Both the position numbers and the translations under genes were made by a program. Below, piece by piece: positions 17,087-26,352 of a stretch of 64,000 nt of DNA. The stretch is from JAABRB01 sp041617635 (GTDB lineage Bacteria > Pseudomonadota > Gammaproteobacteria > Burkholderiales > SG8-39): positions 1 through 64,000 of the forward strand of contig JBFJOO010000013.1 of assembly GCA_041617635.1 (NCBI GenBank), read 5' to 3'. The notes beneath the pieces were generated by a model, which was not told the DNA's origin, did no database searches, and saw only the letters and a program-made list of their open reading frames with translations. Position 1 is the stretch's first letter, and each line of letters opens with the position of its first letter.

Positions 17087-17731
17087 ATGCCGGGCAGAGC
17101 GGAGCGCTGGCTCGAGACATCGGATGTCGTACCGATGTTCCCGACCCTGGTCTGGAAGTTCCAGATCAAGCGCGACTTTCGCCAGGCGATGGATGCCGAC
17201 ATCCTGAACGCGCTGGCTGCGATCCGGGGGAAACTCCCGCTGCTCGCGCCGGGTGAGGGTTGGCAGTCGGAACAGCGCCTGCACGAGCTTGCGGCGTTCG
17301 AGGCGCTCACGATCTGTGTACGCGACGCGGCCGCGAGCGTGCTCCGGTTCCTGCGCATCGAGTCCGGCACGCTGAAGATCACCGGTTGCTGGGCGAACGT
17401 GCTCGCAGCCGGCGCAGCGCATCGCGCGCATAGCCATCCGAACAACTTCCTGAGCGGGGCCTACTATCTCGCCACGCAAACCGGCGCGGACACGATCAAC
17501 TTCCACGATCCGCGGGCCCAGACCACCGTGCTGCGGCCGCCGGTGACGGCGCTCAGCGCCGAGAACACCGACCAGGTCGTGGTGCGCGTGACGAACGGCG
17601 CAATGCTGCTTTTCCCTGCTTGGCTATGCCATTCGGTCGATGCCAACCGCAGCAGCGACGAGCGAACGAGCATCAGCTTCAACCTGATGTTCGCGGACTT
17701 TGCCGAGGGCTTGAGCGCACCGCTGTGGTGA
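17087..17731 (+). CDS. Putative 2OG-Fe(II) oxygenase (TIGR02466-type)
   Basis: 214 residues. Opens with the family pattern VVPMFPTLVWKF. A cupin-like core shows HSHPNNFLSGAYYL, INFHDPR and LFPAWLCHSVDANRS...ERTSISFN, giving the likely Fe ligands (an early His, an Asp and the distal His) and the Arg that would bind 2-oxoglutarate. Family members are predicted hydroxylases of unknown substrate. ATG at 17087 is preceded by TCAGGA; a TTG 20 codons upstream is less likely. It stands alone between yggX and the lipid-transport operon. Confidence 0.8.
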   Translation: MPGRAERWLETSDVVPMFPTLVWKFQIKRDFRQAMDADILNALAAIRGKLPLLAPGEGWQSEQRLHELAAFEALTICVRDAAASVLRFLRIESGTLKITGCWANVLAAGAAHRAHSHPNNFLSGAYYLATQTGADTINFHDPRAQTTVLRPPVTALSAENTDQVVVRVTNGAMLLFPAWLCHSVDANRSSDERTSISFNLMFADFAEGLSAPLW

Positions 17732-17874
17732 TGCCGGTTCTCTGCCGGATCGCCGACCGCGCGACGCCCGACGGGTATTTCCCGATGGCTGAAGGTGGAT
17801 TAATTTGCTAGCCTCGCTCCGGACAGCAAAGGGAGGAGACCCGCGCGGCGGCAACGTGCGCCGGGGGACAATCG

Positions 17875-19020
17875 ATGGCCGACTCCGCGCCGACGCGGAT
17901 CCGCGACCCCGAGATCGACGCCGAGACGGGCGCGGACGGCACGCGCACCATACGGCTCGGCGGAGCATGGGACATCCGCGCGCTCGAGACCCGAACGCGC
18001 GCGCTGGGCGGTGAGCTCGCGGCGTTTGCCGCGCGTGACGCCTGGGACCTGACCGGCATCGAGCGCCTCGATCACGTTGGCGCGCTGCTCCTCTGGCGCG
18101 CGTGGGCAAGGCAGCGTCCCGAGCGGCTGCGGCTCGCACCCGCGCAGGAGCTCTTCTTCGAGAACCTCGCCCATGCCGACGAAGGGGAGGCCACCGCGCG
18201 TCGCCGGTCGCTGCTCGACCCGCTCGCGGCCCTCGGGCGCCGCGCGCTCGGCGTCTGGGGCCACCTCGTCCGCATCGTTCGCCTCGCCGGGCAGGTCATC
18301 CTCGACGGTGCGTGGGTGATCGCCAACCCCTCGCGCGGGCCCTGGCGCGAGCTGTCGGCGACGATCCACCGGGCGGGCGCGCAGGCGCTCCCCATCACCG
18401 CGCTCGTCGGCTTTCTCATCGGGATCGTGTTGAGCTATCTTTCCTCGGAGCAGCTGCGCACGTTCGGCGCCGGCATCTACGTCATCAACATCGTCGGCAT
18501 CGGGATCATCCGCGAGCTCGGACCGGTGCTCGCGGCGATCCTCGTGGCCGGTCGCTCCGGCTCGGCCATCACGGCGCAGCTCGGCGTGATGCGGGTGACC
18601 GAGGAGCTCGACGCGCTCAGGGTGATGGGGATTCCTGCTGGCGTCCGGCTCATCCTGCCGAAGGTCGTCGGGCTCGCGATCGCGGTGCCGCTCCTGGTGG
18701 TGTGGACCAGCGCGGTCGCGTTGATCGGTGCGATGCTCGCGGCGCGCCTCGAGCTGGACATCAGCTTCACCCTGTTCATGCAGACGCTGCCGGTCGCGGT
18801 GCCGACCGCGAACCTCTGGCTCGGGCTGGTGAAGGGCGCCGTGTTCGGCGCGCTGATCGCGCTGACCGCTTGCCACTATGGCCTGCGGATCCGGCCGAAC
18901 ACCGAGAGCCTCGGCGCCGGCACCACGCAATCGGTGGTGACCGCGATCACGATCGTGCTCATCGTCGACTCGCTGTTCGCGGTCGCGTTCTCCCACATCG
19001 GACTCGAGCTCCGTGGCTGA
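17875..19020 (+). CDS. MlaE-family ABC permease with N-terminal STAS-like domain
   Basis: 381 residues. An N-terminal STAS-like domain (about 15-100; DLTGIERLDHVGALLLWRAW) precedes the MlaE/YrbE permease with five or so helices. The family signature VTEELDALRVMGI is present around residue 242. In the canonical Mla system STAS (MlaB) is a separate protein, here it is fused to the permease. It works in the inner membrane with the ATPase and MCE protein encoded next to move phospholipid or another hydrophobic substrate between membranes. The next gene starts eight bases before this stop. Confidence 0.92.
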   Translation: MADSAPTRIRDPEIDAETGADGTRTIRLGGAWDIRALETRTRALGGELAAFAARDAWDLTGIERLDHVGALLLWRAWARQRPERLRLAPAQELFFENLAHADEGEATARRRSLLDPLAALGRRALGVWGHLVRIVRLAGQVILDGAWVIANPSRGPWRELSATIHRAGAQALPITALVGFLIGIVLSYLSSEQLRTFGAGIYVINIVGIGIIRELGPVLAAILVAGRSGSAITAQLGVMRVTEELDALRVMGIPAGVRLILPKVVGLAIAVPLLVVWTSAVALIGAMLAARLELDISFTLFMQTLPVAVPTANLWLGLVKGAVFGALIALTACHYGLRIRPNTESLGAGTTQSVVTAITIVLIVDSLFAVAFSHIGLELRG

Positions 19021-19885
19021 GCGCAGGATCGACAAGTCGGCGGAGATTCCTCGGCCCGGGCCCGGCGCGGAGTCCCCGGGAAGATTGACCGCGCGCGCGC
19101 GGACTCCGGAACGACCCGTCATCGCCGTCAAGGGCCTCTGGACCGAGTTCGACACCCACGTCGTCCATCGCGGCATCGATCTCGAAGTCGATGCCGGCGA
19201 GATCCTCGCGCTCGTCGGCGGGTCGGGTAGCGGCAAGACGACACTCCTCCGGCAGATGATCGGGCTCGAGCGTCCGAGCCGCGGCAGCGTGGAGGTTTTC
19301 GGCTTCAACCTGCGGCAGGCTCCGACGGCGATCCGCGCGAAGATCCGCAAGCGCTGGGGCGTGCTGTTCCAGGAGGGCGCGCTCTACAGCGCGCTGCCGG
19401 TCTACGACAATCTCGCGCTTCCTCTGCGCGAGCTGCGCACGTTCGACGAGGACTTCATCCGCGACATGGTGCTGCTCAAGCTCGACATGGTGGACATCGA
19501 GCGGCGCCACGCCCACCGGATGCCGTCCGAGCTCTCCGGCGGGATGGTGAAGCGCGTCGCCCTCGCGCGCGCGCTCGTGCTCGAGCCGGAGCTGCTGTTC
19601 CTGGACGAGCCAACTGCAGGACTCGACCCGGACCGCAGCGAAAGCTTCGTCACGCTGCTCGCGTCCCTTCGCGAGCGGCTGGGGCTCACCGTCGTCATGG
19701 TGACACACGATCTCGACACGCTGGTCTCGCTCGCCGACCGTGTCGCAGTGCTATTCGCGGGCGAGCTGATCACGCTCGGCACCGTGTCGGAAGTGGTGCG
19801 TGTCGATCATCCCTTCATTCACAATTTCTTCGGCGGCGATCGGGGCCAGCGCGCATTGAGCGTGCTGCAGCCGCTTGCCCGCTAG
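19013..19885 (+). CDS. MlaF-family ABC transporter ATP-binding protein
   Basis: 290 residues. Walker A VGGSGSGKTT, signature LSGGMVKR, Walker B LLFLDEPTAGLDP, switch His in VMVTHDLDT. The LSGGMVKR form and the EGALYSALPVYDN segment are typical of MlaF-type ATPases. GTG start overlapping the permease stop by eight bases, so translation is coupled. An extra N-terminal stretch of about 35 residues precedes the domain. Energises lipid transport with the permease and MCE protein. Confidence 0.93.
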   Translation: MAERRIDKSAEIPRPGPGAESPGRLTARARTPERPVIAVKGLWTEFDTHVVHRGIDLEVDAGEILALVGGSGSGKTTLLRQMIGLERPSRGSVEVFGFNLRQAPTAIRAKIRKRWGVLFQEGALYSALPVYDNLALPLRELRTFDEDFIRDMVLLKLDMVDIERRHAHRMPSELSGGMVKRVALARALVLEPELLFLDEPTAGLDPDRSESFVTLLASLRERLGLTVVMVTHDLDTLVSLADRVAVLFAGELITLGTVSEVVRVDHPFIHNFFGGDRGQRALSVLQPLAR

Positions 19886-19904
19886 GGGAAACCGGGAGAA
19901 CAAG

Positions 19905-20840
19905 ATGGAAAACAGACCCTATGCGCTGGCCGCGGGATTCTTCGTGCTGCTCCTCTGCGTCGCGCTCGTCGCGAGCGTGCTCTGGCTCAACCGCGACGAA
20001 CGCGTGGGCGGAGTGCCCTACGTGGTCACGACGACCCGCGCCGTCTCCGGGCTCAAGGTCGAGGCGCCGGTACGCTATCGCGGCGTGGACGTCGGCAAGG
20101 TCGAGACCATCCGGTTCGACCCGGGCGAGCCCGGCCAGGTCGTGATCGGCATCACGGTCGATCCGGACGCGCCAATCACGCGCAGCACCTACGCGCAGCT
20201 CGGTTTCCAGGGCGTCACCGGGCTGTCGTTCGTGCAGCTCGACGACGCCGGCGCCGCGCGCGTGCCGCTTGCGACCTCGGCCGATCTGCCGGCACGCATC
20301 CCGATGCGACCGTCGTTGTTCGACACGGGCGAAGGACTGGTCGCAGCGTTCGGCGAGGTGGTCGACAGCATGAAGAAGCTGCTCGACGACGACAACCAGA
20401 AGGTGCTCATCGGCACACTTGCCCGGTTCGACGCCGCCGCCGCGCAGGCGACGCAGCTCGCGGCGAGCCTGGAGCCGGCCGCGGCGTCGCTCGCACCGCT
20501 GCTCGCCGATGCGCGCGCCGCGGTGAAGGACGCGCGAAGTGCGGTGAAACGCGCCGAGGACATGGTCGAGTCGATGTCCAGGCTCGCCGCGCAGCTCGAG
20601 GAGCGCGCGCCGGCGCTCGGCCAGGTCGGCGACAACGCCGCCGATGTCGGCGCGGCGGCACGCGCGATCAACAACGAGACCCTGCCGCGACTGAACGCGC
20701 TTGCCGACGAGCTGCGACGCGAGGCGCGCGTGCTGGACCGGGTGCTGACCGGGTTGGCCGATCAGCCCCATAGCCTCGTGTTCGGTCCGCCGCCGCCGCG
20801 CCCGGGTCCTGGCGAGGCCGGCTTCGAGGCCGGGCGCTGA
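19905..20840 (+). CDS. MCE (MlaD-like) domain protein
   Basis: 311 residues. One N-terminal membrane anchor (about 8-28), then the MCE domain with VSGLKVEAPVRYRGVDVGKV, and a long helical C-terminal part (about 140-300) rich in Ala and heptad-like repeats that may form the periplasmic needle or coiled barrel. It should be anchored in the inner membrane and carry the lipid substrate across the periplasm. ATG at 19905, 19 bases after the ATPase stop. The C-terminal extension is longer than in E. coli MlaD (183 residues) and closer to the PqiB/LetB-associated single-MCE type. Confidence 0.9.
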   Translation: MENRPYALAAGFFVLLLCVALVASVLWLNRDERVGGVPYVVTTTRAVSGLKVEAPVRYRGVDVGKVETIRFDPGEPGQVVIGITVDPDAPITRSTYAQLGFQGVTGLSFVQLDDAGAARVPLATSADLPARIPMRPSLFDTGEGLVAAFGEVVDSMKKLLDDDNQKVLIGTLARFDAAAAQATQLAASLEPAAASLAPLLADARAAVKDARSAVKRAEDMVESMSRLAAQLEERAPALGQVGDNAADVGAAARAINNETLPRLNALADELRREARVLDRVLTGLADQPHSLVFGPPPPRPGPGEAGFEAGR

Positions 20841-20842
20841 CC

Positions 20843-21433
20843 ATGCGCAGGCTCGCGCTTATCGGCGTCGCGCTCGCGCTCGCCGCGTGCGTCAACGGTC
20901 CGCCGCCGCGGCCGATCGAGTACGACTTCGGCCCCGGCGCGGCGACGCGGGAGGACTCGCCGCGCCTGCGACGCGAGATCATGGTCGCGGGCGTGACTGC
21001 GCCCGCATGGCTCGACTCGCCCGCGCTCATCTACCGCCTCGCATATCGCAATGCGTCGCAACCCCAGGCGTACGCCGAGAGCCGCTGGGTCGCGCCACCC
21101 GCGGAGCTCTTCACCGCGGAGCTCCGTCAGCGGCTCGCCGCCACGACCCGCAGCGGCGTGCTCGCGCCAGCCGACGGGGTGCGCACCGCGGTGACCCTGC
21201 GCGTCGAGCTGCTGGAGTTCAGCCAGGTGTTCGATGCGCCCGATCGCAGCCATGCGCTCGTCCGTGTGCGCGCGGCGCTCGTCGCTGACGGACGCCTGGT
21301 TGCACAGACGAGCTTGAGCGCCGACCAGCCGGCCGCGAGCGCCGACGCCGCGGGTGGCGCTCGCGCGCTCACCCTGGCCGTCGATGCCGCGATCGACCGG
21401 CTGATCGGCTGGACTGCCGACGCGCTCAAGTGA
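20843..21433 (+). CDS. PqiC-like ABC-transport auxiliary lipoprotein
   Basis: 196 residues. Signal peptide ending in the lipobox LAAC (Cys16), so it should be lipidated. The mature part fits the ABC-type transport auxiliary lipoprotein family (PqiC/YmbA): SPALIYRLAYRN, YAESRWVAPPAELFTAELRQRL and the C-terminal ALTLAVDAAIDRLIGW. Such proteins sit in the outer membrane and dock the MCE protein. Start two bases after the MCE stop. The operon has no mlaC or mlaA, so this lipoprotein probably replaces them. Confidence 0.88.
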   Translation: MRRLALIGVALALAACVNGPPPRPIEYDFGPGAATREDSPRLRREIMVAGVTAPAWLDSPALIYRLAYRNASQPQAYAESRWVAPPAELFTAELRQRLAATTRSGVLAPADGVRTAVTLRVELLEFSQVFDAPDRSHALVRVRAALVADGRLVAQTSLSADQPAASADAAGGARALTLAVDAAIDRLIGWTADALK

Positions 21434-21451
21434 CGCGGGTCTACCGCCCGC

Positions 21452-22141
21452 CTACCGCTTTGCGCGTTTGCGGGCGGCCTTCTTCTTCGGCGCGTTCTTG
21501 AGCTCGGTCTTGGAGAAGTACCAGTCGGCCGTCTCGTAGCCGGCCTTGACACGCGTGTCGGCGTCGGTCGTCGTCGCGGGCGCCGGCACGATGACTTTCT
21601 CGCCCGGTTTCCAGCCTTCCGGCGTGGCGACCGCATGCGCGTCGCTCGTTTGCAGCGCCTCGAGCAGCCGCAAAAACTCCTCGACGGAGCGGCCGTTCGT
21701 CATGGGATAGTAGACGAGCGCGCGGATCTTGCTCCCGGGGTCGATGAAGAAAGTCGCGCGCACGGTCGAGGTGTCGCTCACTCCGGGCTGGATCATTCCG
21801 TAATCGTGCGCCACCTGCATCGAGAGGTCCTCGATGATCGGGAACGGAACGTCGACGCCGAACTTTTCCTTGATGTTCCGGACCCACGCGATGTGCGCAT
21901 AGTTGCTGTCGATCGACAGTCCGAGCAGCTCGCAGTTGAGCGCACGGAACCGTGCGTGATTGCGCGCAAAGGCGATGAACTCGGTCGTGCAGACCGGCGT
22001 GAAATCCGCGGGATGCGAAAAGAGCACCAGCCACTTGCCCCGGTAGTCCTCCAGCGACCGCGGACCATGCGTCGTCTTCGCCGTGAAGTCGGGCGCCAGC
22101 TCGCCGATGCGCGGCAGTCTCGTTTTCCAGACATTCTCCAT
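21452..22141 (-). CDS. Peroxiredoxin, 1-Cys (Prx6) type
   Basis: 229 residues. The peroxidatic motif PADFTPVCTTE (PxxxTxxC) lies near residue 50, and the long C-terminal half (TVRATFFIDPGSKIRALVYYPMTNGRS, GWKPGEKVIVP) matches the Prx6/AhpC-C1 subfamily. Its C-terminus carries a short Lys/Arg-rich tail (KKKAARKRAKR). It reduces hydroperoxides in the cytoplasm. It converges with the lipoprotein gene (18-base gap) and is followed on the right by a thioesterase gene on the same strand, 20 bases apart. Confidence 0.93.
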   Translation of the reverse strand: MENVWKTRLPRIGELAPDFTAKTTHGPRSLEDYRGKWLVLFSHPADFTPVCTTEFIAFARNHARFRALNCELLGLSIDSNYAHIAWVRNIKEKFGVDVPFPIIEDLSMQVAHDYGMIQPGVSDTSTVRATFFIDPGSKIRALVYYPMTNGRSVEEFLRLLEALQTSDAHAVATPEGWKPGEKVIVPAPATTTDADTRVKAGYETADWYFSKTELKNAPKKKAARKRAKR

Positions 22142-22161
22142 TACGCGCTCCCTCGATCGAT

Positions 22162-22578
22162 TCAGTCCTTGAACCGGGCAATGATCTCCGGCGGGATGAT
22201 GCCCGCCCGCAACCCTTCTGGATCGTGCGGATCACGCAGCCCCCACACCCGCACTTCCTGCCCCTCGACGATGATCCGTCCGTTGTTGTGCACCCGATGC
22301 TCGACGATGAACACCTTGCTGCGCCACTCGCCGACCCATGTCTCGAAGACTATCGTGTCGCCGAATCGCGCAGGACCCATGAATTTCGCCGACGCATCGA
22401 CCAGCGGCACGCCCGCCATCCGGTATTTCGGATACATCTCCGGCCACGGCAGCCCGCGCTCGCGAAACATGCGCTCGGTGGACCGATCGAACCAGTCGAA
22501 GTAGCGCGGGTAAAAGACGATGCGCGCGGGATCGCAGTCGGCGAAATCGACGACTACTTCAAGGCGTGACGGAGTCAT
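22162..22578 (-). CDS. Acyl-CoA thioesterase, 4-hydroxybenzoyl-CoA thioesterase/YbgC-like hot-dog fold
   Basis: 138 residues. The catalytic motif is seen as DFADCDPARIVFYPRYFDWFD (Asp in the D-x2-A-x4-Y form, with FADCD instead of the common F-x-DTD), followed by the hot-dog strands GDTIVFETWVGEW and VFIVEHRVHN. Hydrolyses an acyl- or aroyl-CoA. ATG at 22578 is chosen because upstream in-frame sequence is not protein-like. It is divergent from the ThDP enzyme at 22736 and lies 20 bases before the peroxiredoxin gene, so those two may be cotranscribed. Confidence 0.88.
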   Translation of the reverse strand: MTPSRLEVVVDFADCDPARIVFYPRYFDWFDRSTERMFRERGLPWPEMYPKYRMAGVPLVDASAKFMGPARFGDTIVFETWVGEWRSKVFIVEHRVHNNGRIIVEGQEVRVWGLRDPHDPEGLRAGIIPPEIIARFKD

Positions 22579-22686
22579 CTGCTCACGGGTTGCGTGCCGG
22601 CGCGCCGGCGGGCGGGACGTGCTCGACTTTACCGCCCCGCGCCGACGCCGCCAAGCAGGGGCTTCGGCCACGCACCTTACGCAGCA

Positions 22687-22715
22687 TTGCCCATTCCCTG
22701 TGACCAGCGTAGATT
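22687..22715 (+). promoter_or_regulatory. Candidate sigma-70 promoter of the ThDP-enzyme/ABC operon
   Basis: TTGCCC at 22687-22692 and TAGATT at 22710-22715 with a 17-base spacer, 20 bases before the ATG at 22736. It matches four of six positions at both hexamers and the spacing is ideal, but in GC-rich DNA this remains a prediction. Confidence 0.35.
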
Positions 22716-22735
22716 CGCCGGTCGAGCGCCCAATC

Positions 22736-24517
22736 ATGAAACGAGAGAAAGCCGCCAACCGACCACGCCATGACCAGCCCGCGCCCACGCCGGCCGGTGG
22801 CGGCGTGTGGGGCAGCGACGCAATCGCGGCGGCGCTTCGCGCGCTGGAGATCCCCTATCTCGCGCTAAATCCCGGCGCGAGCTATCGCGGCCTGCACGAC
22901 AGCATCGTCAACCATCTCGGCAACACGCAGCCGCAGATGCTGCTCTGTCTCCACGAGGAGAGCGCCGTCTCGATTGCGCAGGGATATGCGAAGGTCAGCG
23001 ATCGCATGATGGGCGTGGTGCTGCATTCGAACGTCGGATTGATGCATGCCACCATGTCGATCTTCAATGCGTGGTGCGATCGCGTTCCCGTGCTCGTCCT
23101 GGGCGCAACCGGGCCATGGGACGCCGCCCGGCGCCGCCCATGGATCGACTGGATCCATACCGTTTCCGACCAGGGCGCGCTCGTCCGCGACTACACGAAG
23201 TGGGACAACCAGCCCGCGTCGGTGCCCGCCGCCTACGAAGCGCTGCTGCGCGCCGTGCAGATCGCGGATACCGCGCCGCGCGGGCCGACCTACGTGAATC
23301 TCGACGCCGCGCTGCAGGAGACGAAGCTCGATGCGCTTCCGCCACTTCCGGAAATCACGCGGTATCGCGCGCCCGATCCGGTGATGCCGGCGCCGCACCT
23401 CGTTGAGGCCGCCGGGCAGCTGCTCTCGAAGGCGAAAAATCCGGTCATTCTCGCGGGCCGCGCATCGCGTGGCGAGCGCGGCTGGCGGGAGCGCGTGTCG
23501 CTCGCCGAGAAGCTCCAGGCTCAGGTGCTCACGGATCTCAAGATGGCAGCGGCGTTTCCAACCGATCATGCGTTGCACGCCGCGCCGCCCGGAGTCTTTC
23601 TCGATCCGGCGGCGGCGGAGGTGCTGCGCGGCGCGGACGTGGTGCTCGCGCTCGACTGGACGGATCTCGCCGGTACGCTCAAGCAGGCATTGGGCGAGGC
23701 GCCGGTCGAAGCGAGGATCATCCGCGTGTCGCCCGACGCCCACGTTCATCGCGGCTGGAGCATGGATTACCACGGGTTGCCGCCCGCGGACATCTACCTC
23801 ATGTGCGAAGCGGATGCCGCGGTGCCCGCGCTGCTCGCGGCGGTAAGACCGCGCAAGCCCGCGCGTGCGCGCGCGCCGAGCGCAAGCCCAGCTGTCGCGT
23901 CCGATGTCGTCTCGATCCGGGGGCTCGCGCAGGCGCTCGACGTCGCCACCCGGGATGTCGAAGTCTGCCTCACCCGCCTACCGCTCGGGTGGAACGGCGA
24001 GTACGCGCATTTCCGGCATCCGCTCGACTACATCGGTCTGGAAGGCGGCGGCGGCGTGGGCGCCGGGCCGGGCATCACCGTCGGCGCGGCGCTCGCGCTC
24101 AAGGGCACCGGCCGCCTGCCCGTCGCGATCATGGGCGACGGCGACTTTCTCATGGGATGCACCGCCCTCTGGACGGCGACGCACTACCAGTTGCCCTGCC
24201 TGATCCTGGTCGCGAACAACCGATCCTTCTTCAATGACGAGCTGCACCAGGAGCGGGTGGCAAGAGCGCGCGGACGCCCAGTCGAGAACCGGTGGATCGG
24301 CCAGCGCATCGACGAGCCGGACATCGATATCGCGATGCTGGCACGCGCGCAGGGCGCCGAAGGGATCGGCCCGGTCGCGCGCATCGAGGAGCTTGCGCCG
24401 GCGATCGCGCGCGGCGTGCGCCTCGCGCAGGGCGGCGCGGTGTGCGTCGTCGACGTGCGGGTGCTGCCCGGGTACGACACCAACCTCAGCGGCTCCCAAA
24501 GCGCCCACAAGCGTTAG
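22736..24517 (+). CDS. Thiamine diphosphate-dependent enzyme (acetolactate synthase/benzoylformate decarboxylase type)
   Basis: 593 residues in the three-domain layout of the family. The Pyr domain holds the activating Glu in LHEESAVSIAQGYA (about 85), the middle domain is at about 215-360, and the PP domain has the Mg/ThDP motif GDGDFLMG ... NN (about 470-500). It decarboxylates a 2-oxo acid or ligates aldehydes; the substrate is not clear. The ABC uptake operon starts 24 bases downstream, which suggests it acts on an imported compound. A thioesterase gene lies divergently upstream. ATG at 22736. Confidence 0.88.
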   Translation: MKREKAANRPRHDQPAPTPAGGGVWGSDAIAAALRALEIPYLALNPGASYRGLHDSIVNHLGNTQPQMLLCLHEESAVSIAQGYAKVSDRMMGVVLHSNVGLMHATMSIFNAWCDRVPVLVLGATGPWDAARRRPWIDWIHTVSDQGALVRDYTKWDNQPASVPAAYEALLRAVQIADTAPRGPTYVNLDAALQETKLDALPPLPEITRYRAPDPVMPAPHLVEAAGQLLSKAKNPVILAGRASRGERGWRERVSLAEKLQAQVLTDLKMAAAFPTDHALHAAPPGVFLDPAAAEVLRGADVVLALDWTDLAGTLKQALGEAPVEARIIRVSPDAHVHRGWSMDYHGLPPADIYLMCEADAAVPALLAAVRPRKPARARAPSASPAVASDVVSIRGLAQALDVATRDVEVCLTRLPLGWNGEYAHFRHPLDYIGLEGGGGVGAGPGITVGAALALKGTGRLPVAIMGDGDFLMGCTALWTATHYQLPCLILVANNRSFFNDELHQERVARARGRPVENRWIGQRIDEPDIDIAMLARAQGAEGIGPVARIEELAPAIARGVRLAQGGAVCVVDVRVLPGYDTNLSGSQSAHKR

Positions 24518-24541
24518 CACAACGCGGCGGGCCGGCGAATC

Positions 24542-25339
24542 ATGCTTGCGGTCGAGAGCGTCACGAAGCGCTTCACCACGCCGGAGGGCACCCTGTCCGC
24601 GCTCGAAGGCGTGGGGCTCGACGTGCCGAAGGGGCGCTTCGTCGCGCTCATCGGGCCGAGCGGCTGCGGCAAGTCGACGCTCTTCGGCATCATCGGCGGG
24701 CTCGTCGACGGCTACGAGGGCCGCGTGCTGATCGACGGTCACGCCATCGACGGCACGCATCGCGACGTCGGCATGGTCTTCCAGGAGGAGTCGACGTTTC
24801 CCTGGCTCACCACGATCGAGAACGTCGCGTTTCCGCTCGACGTGACCGCGATGCCGAAGGCGGAGCGCCTCGAGCGGGCGCAGAAGCTGCTCGCCCTCGT
24901 GGGCCTGGAGGGTTTCGAGCACCGCTTCCCCGCCGAGCTCTCGGGCGGGATGCGCCAGCGCACCGCCATCGCGCGCACGCTCGCGATCGAGCCCAAGCTT
25001 CTGCTCATGGACGAGCCGTTCGGCGCGCTCGACGAGCAGACCCGGCTCCTGCTCGGCGACCAGGTGCTGCGCATCCACCGCGAGCTCGAGCAGACGACGC
25101 TCCTCATCACGCACAGCATCACCGAGGCCGTGCAGCTCGCCGACCAAGTGCTCGTGATGACGTACCGCCCGGGACGCATCAAGCGCGTCGTCGAGATCGA
25201 TCTGCCCCGCCCGCGCTCCTCGGAGATCGTCTCCAGCCCCGAGTTCGGCCGGCTCGTCGCGACGATCTGGAACGACCTGCGCGAGGAGGCCTCGCGCGGC
25301 ATGAAGGACTTCGAATCACACGCGCGCGTGGGGCGCTGA
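24542..25339 (+). CDS. ABC transporter ATP-binding protein (SsuB/TauB type)
   Basis: 265 residues. Walker A GPSGCGKST, signature LSGGMRQR, Walker B LLLMDEPFGALD, switch in LITHSITEAVQLAD. The form of the signature and Walker B is that of nitrate/sulfonate/taurine/thiamine-precursor uptake transporters. It pairs with the binding protein and two permeases downstream (25379-27884). ATG 24 bases after the ThDP-enzyme stop. Confidence 0.93.
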   Translation: MLAVESVTKRFTTPEGTLSALEGVGLDVPKGRFVALIGPSGCGKSTLFGIIGGLVDGYEGRVLIDGHAIDGTHRDVGMVFQEESTFPWLTTIENVAFPLDVTAMPKAERLERAQKLLALVGLEGFEHRFPAELSGGMRQRTAIARTLAIEPKLLLMDEPFGALDEQTRLLLGDQVLRIHRELEQTTLLITHSITEAVQLADQVLVMTYRPGRIKRVVEIDLPRPRSSEIVSSPEFGRLVATIWNDLREEASRGMKDFESHARVGR

Positions 25340-25378
25340 GACCCCCGGCGCATCCATGCAACGCCAAAGGAGGAAGCC

Positions 25379-26338
25379 ATGAGAACAATGCTCGGCAAGA
25401 TACTGGTTTGCGCCGCGGCCGCGGCGCTGACCGGTCACGCGACTGCGCAGGACCAGGTGCGCGCAGCAGTCGGCCAGCGGGGCAACTGGGACACGCTCAT
25501 CATCTCCCAGGGTACCGAGGCCGGGATCTTCAAGCGCGAGGGCATCGAGGTCGCGATCACCTGGACGCGGGGCGGCGCCGAGACGCTGCAGGCGGTGATC
25601 ACGGACAGCGCGGATGTGGCGATCGCGAACGGGATACTCGGGGTGATCGGCGCGATATCCAAGGGCGCCCCCGTGCGGATCGTGAGCTCGGAGATGACCG
25701 GCGCGCCGGACATCTACTGGTACGTGAAAGCCGACAGCCCGATCAAGTCGATGAAGGACATGGACGGGAAAACGATGGGCTACTCGCGGCCCGGGTCGTC
25801 CACCAATCTCGTCGCGCTGGCGCTCGGCGAGTATTTCAAGGTCAAGCCGAACCTCGTTTCGACCGGCGGCATTCCCGATACGCGCACCCAGGTCATGTCG
25901 GGCCAGATCGACGCCGGCTGGGCCGTGCCGCACTTCAACTTCGACCTGGTCAACGAGGGGAAGATTCGCATCATCACGCGCGGATCCGACGTGCCGGACT
26001 TGAACGAGCAGGCGGTGCGCGTCAACGTGGCGAGCGTGAAGTTCCTCACCGACCGGCGTGACGTCGCGCGACGGTTCATGAAGGCCTACCACGAAAGCCT
26101 CGAGTGGATCTACGCGAACCCGGACAAGGCGACCGAGTTCTACGCCGCGTTCAACAAGATCTCGCCCGCGATCGCGAAGCAGACCTACGAAAGCTTCCCG
26201 AAAGCGGCGCTCGCGCCTTGGCCGGTGAAAGGGCTCAAGCAGAATCTCGACGACGCGGTGGCCAACAAGCAGCTCGCCAAGCCGGTCTCCGAGGCCGAAG
26301 CGCAGAAGATGCTGTTCGATTTCGTCTTCCAGCCCTGA
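25379..26338 (+). CDS. ABC transporter substrate-binding protein (NMT1/THI5-SsuA-like)
   Basis: 319 residues with a signal peptide cut after ATAQ (residue 23-24). The fold of the SsuA/NMT1 family is shown by IISQGTEAGIFKREGIEV, DSADVAIAN, and YVKADSPIKSMKDMDGKTMGYSRPGS. Periplasmic. The ligand of such proteins is often an aromatic sulfonate, a pyrimidine precursor or an aromatic carboxylate, but I cannot tell which. AAAGGAGGAAGCC precedes the ATG. 39 bases after the ATPase stop. Confidence 0.9.
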   Translation: MRTMLGKILVCAAAAALTGHATAQDQVRAAVGQRGNWDTLIISQGTEAGIFKREGIEVAITWTRGGAETLQAVITDSADVAIANGILGVIGAISKGAPVRIVSSEMTGAPDIYWYVKADSPIKSMKDMDGKTMGYSRPGSSTNLVALALGEYFKVKPNLVSTGGIPDTRTQVMSGQIDAGWAVPHFNFDLVNEGKIRIITRGSDVPDLNEQAVRVNVASVKFLTDRRDVARRFMKAYHESLEWIYANPDKATEFYAAFNKISPAIAKQTYESFPKAALAPWPVKGLKQNLDDAVANKQLAKPVSEAEAQKMLFDFVFQP

Positions 26339-26352
26339 CGGCGGGCGCGCGG

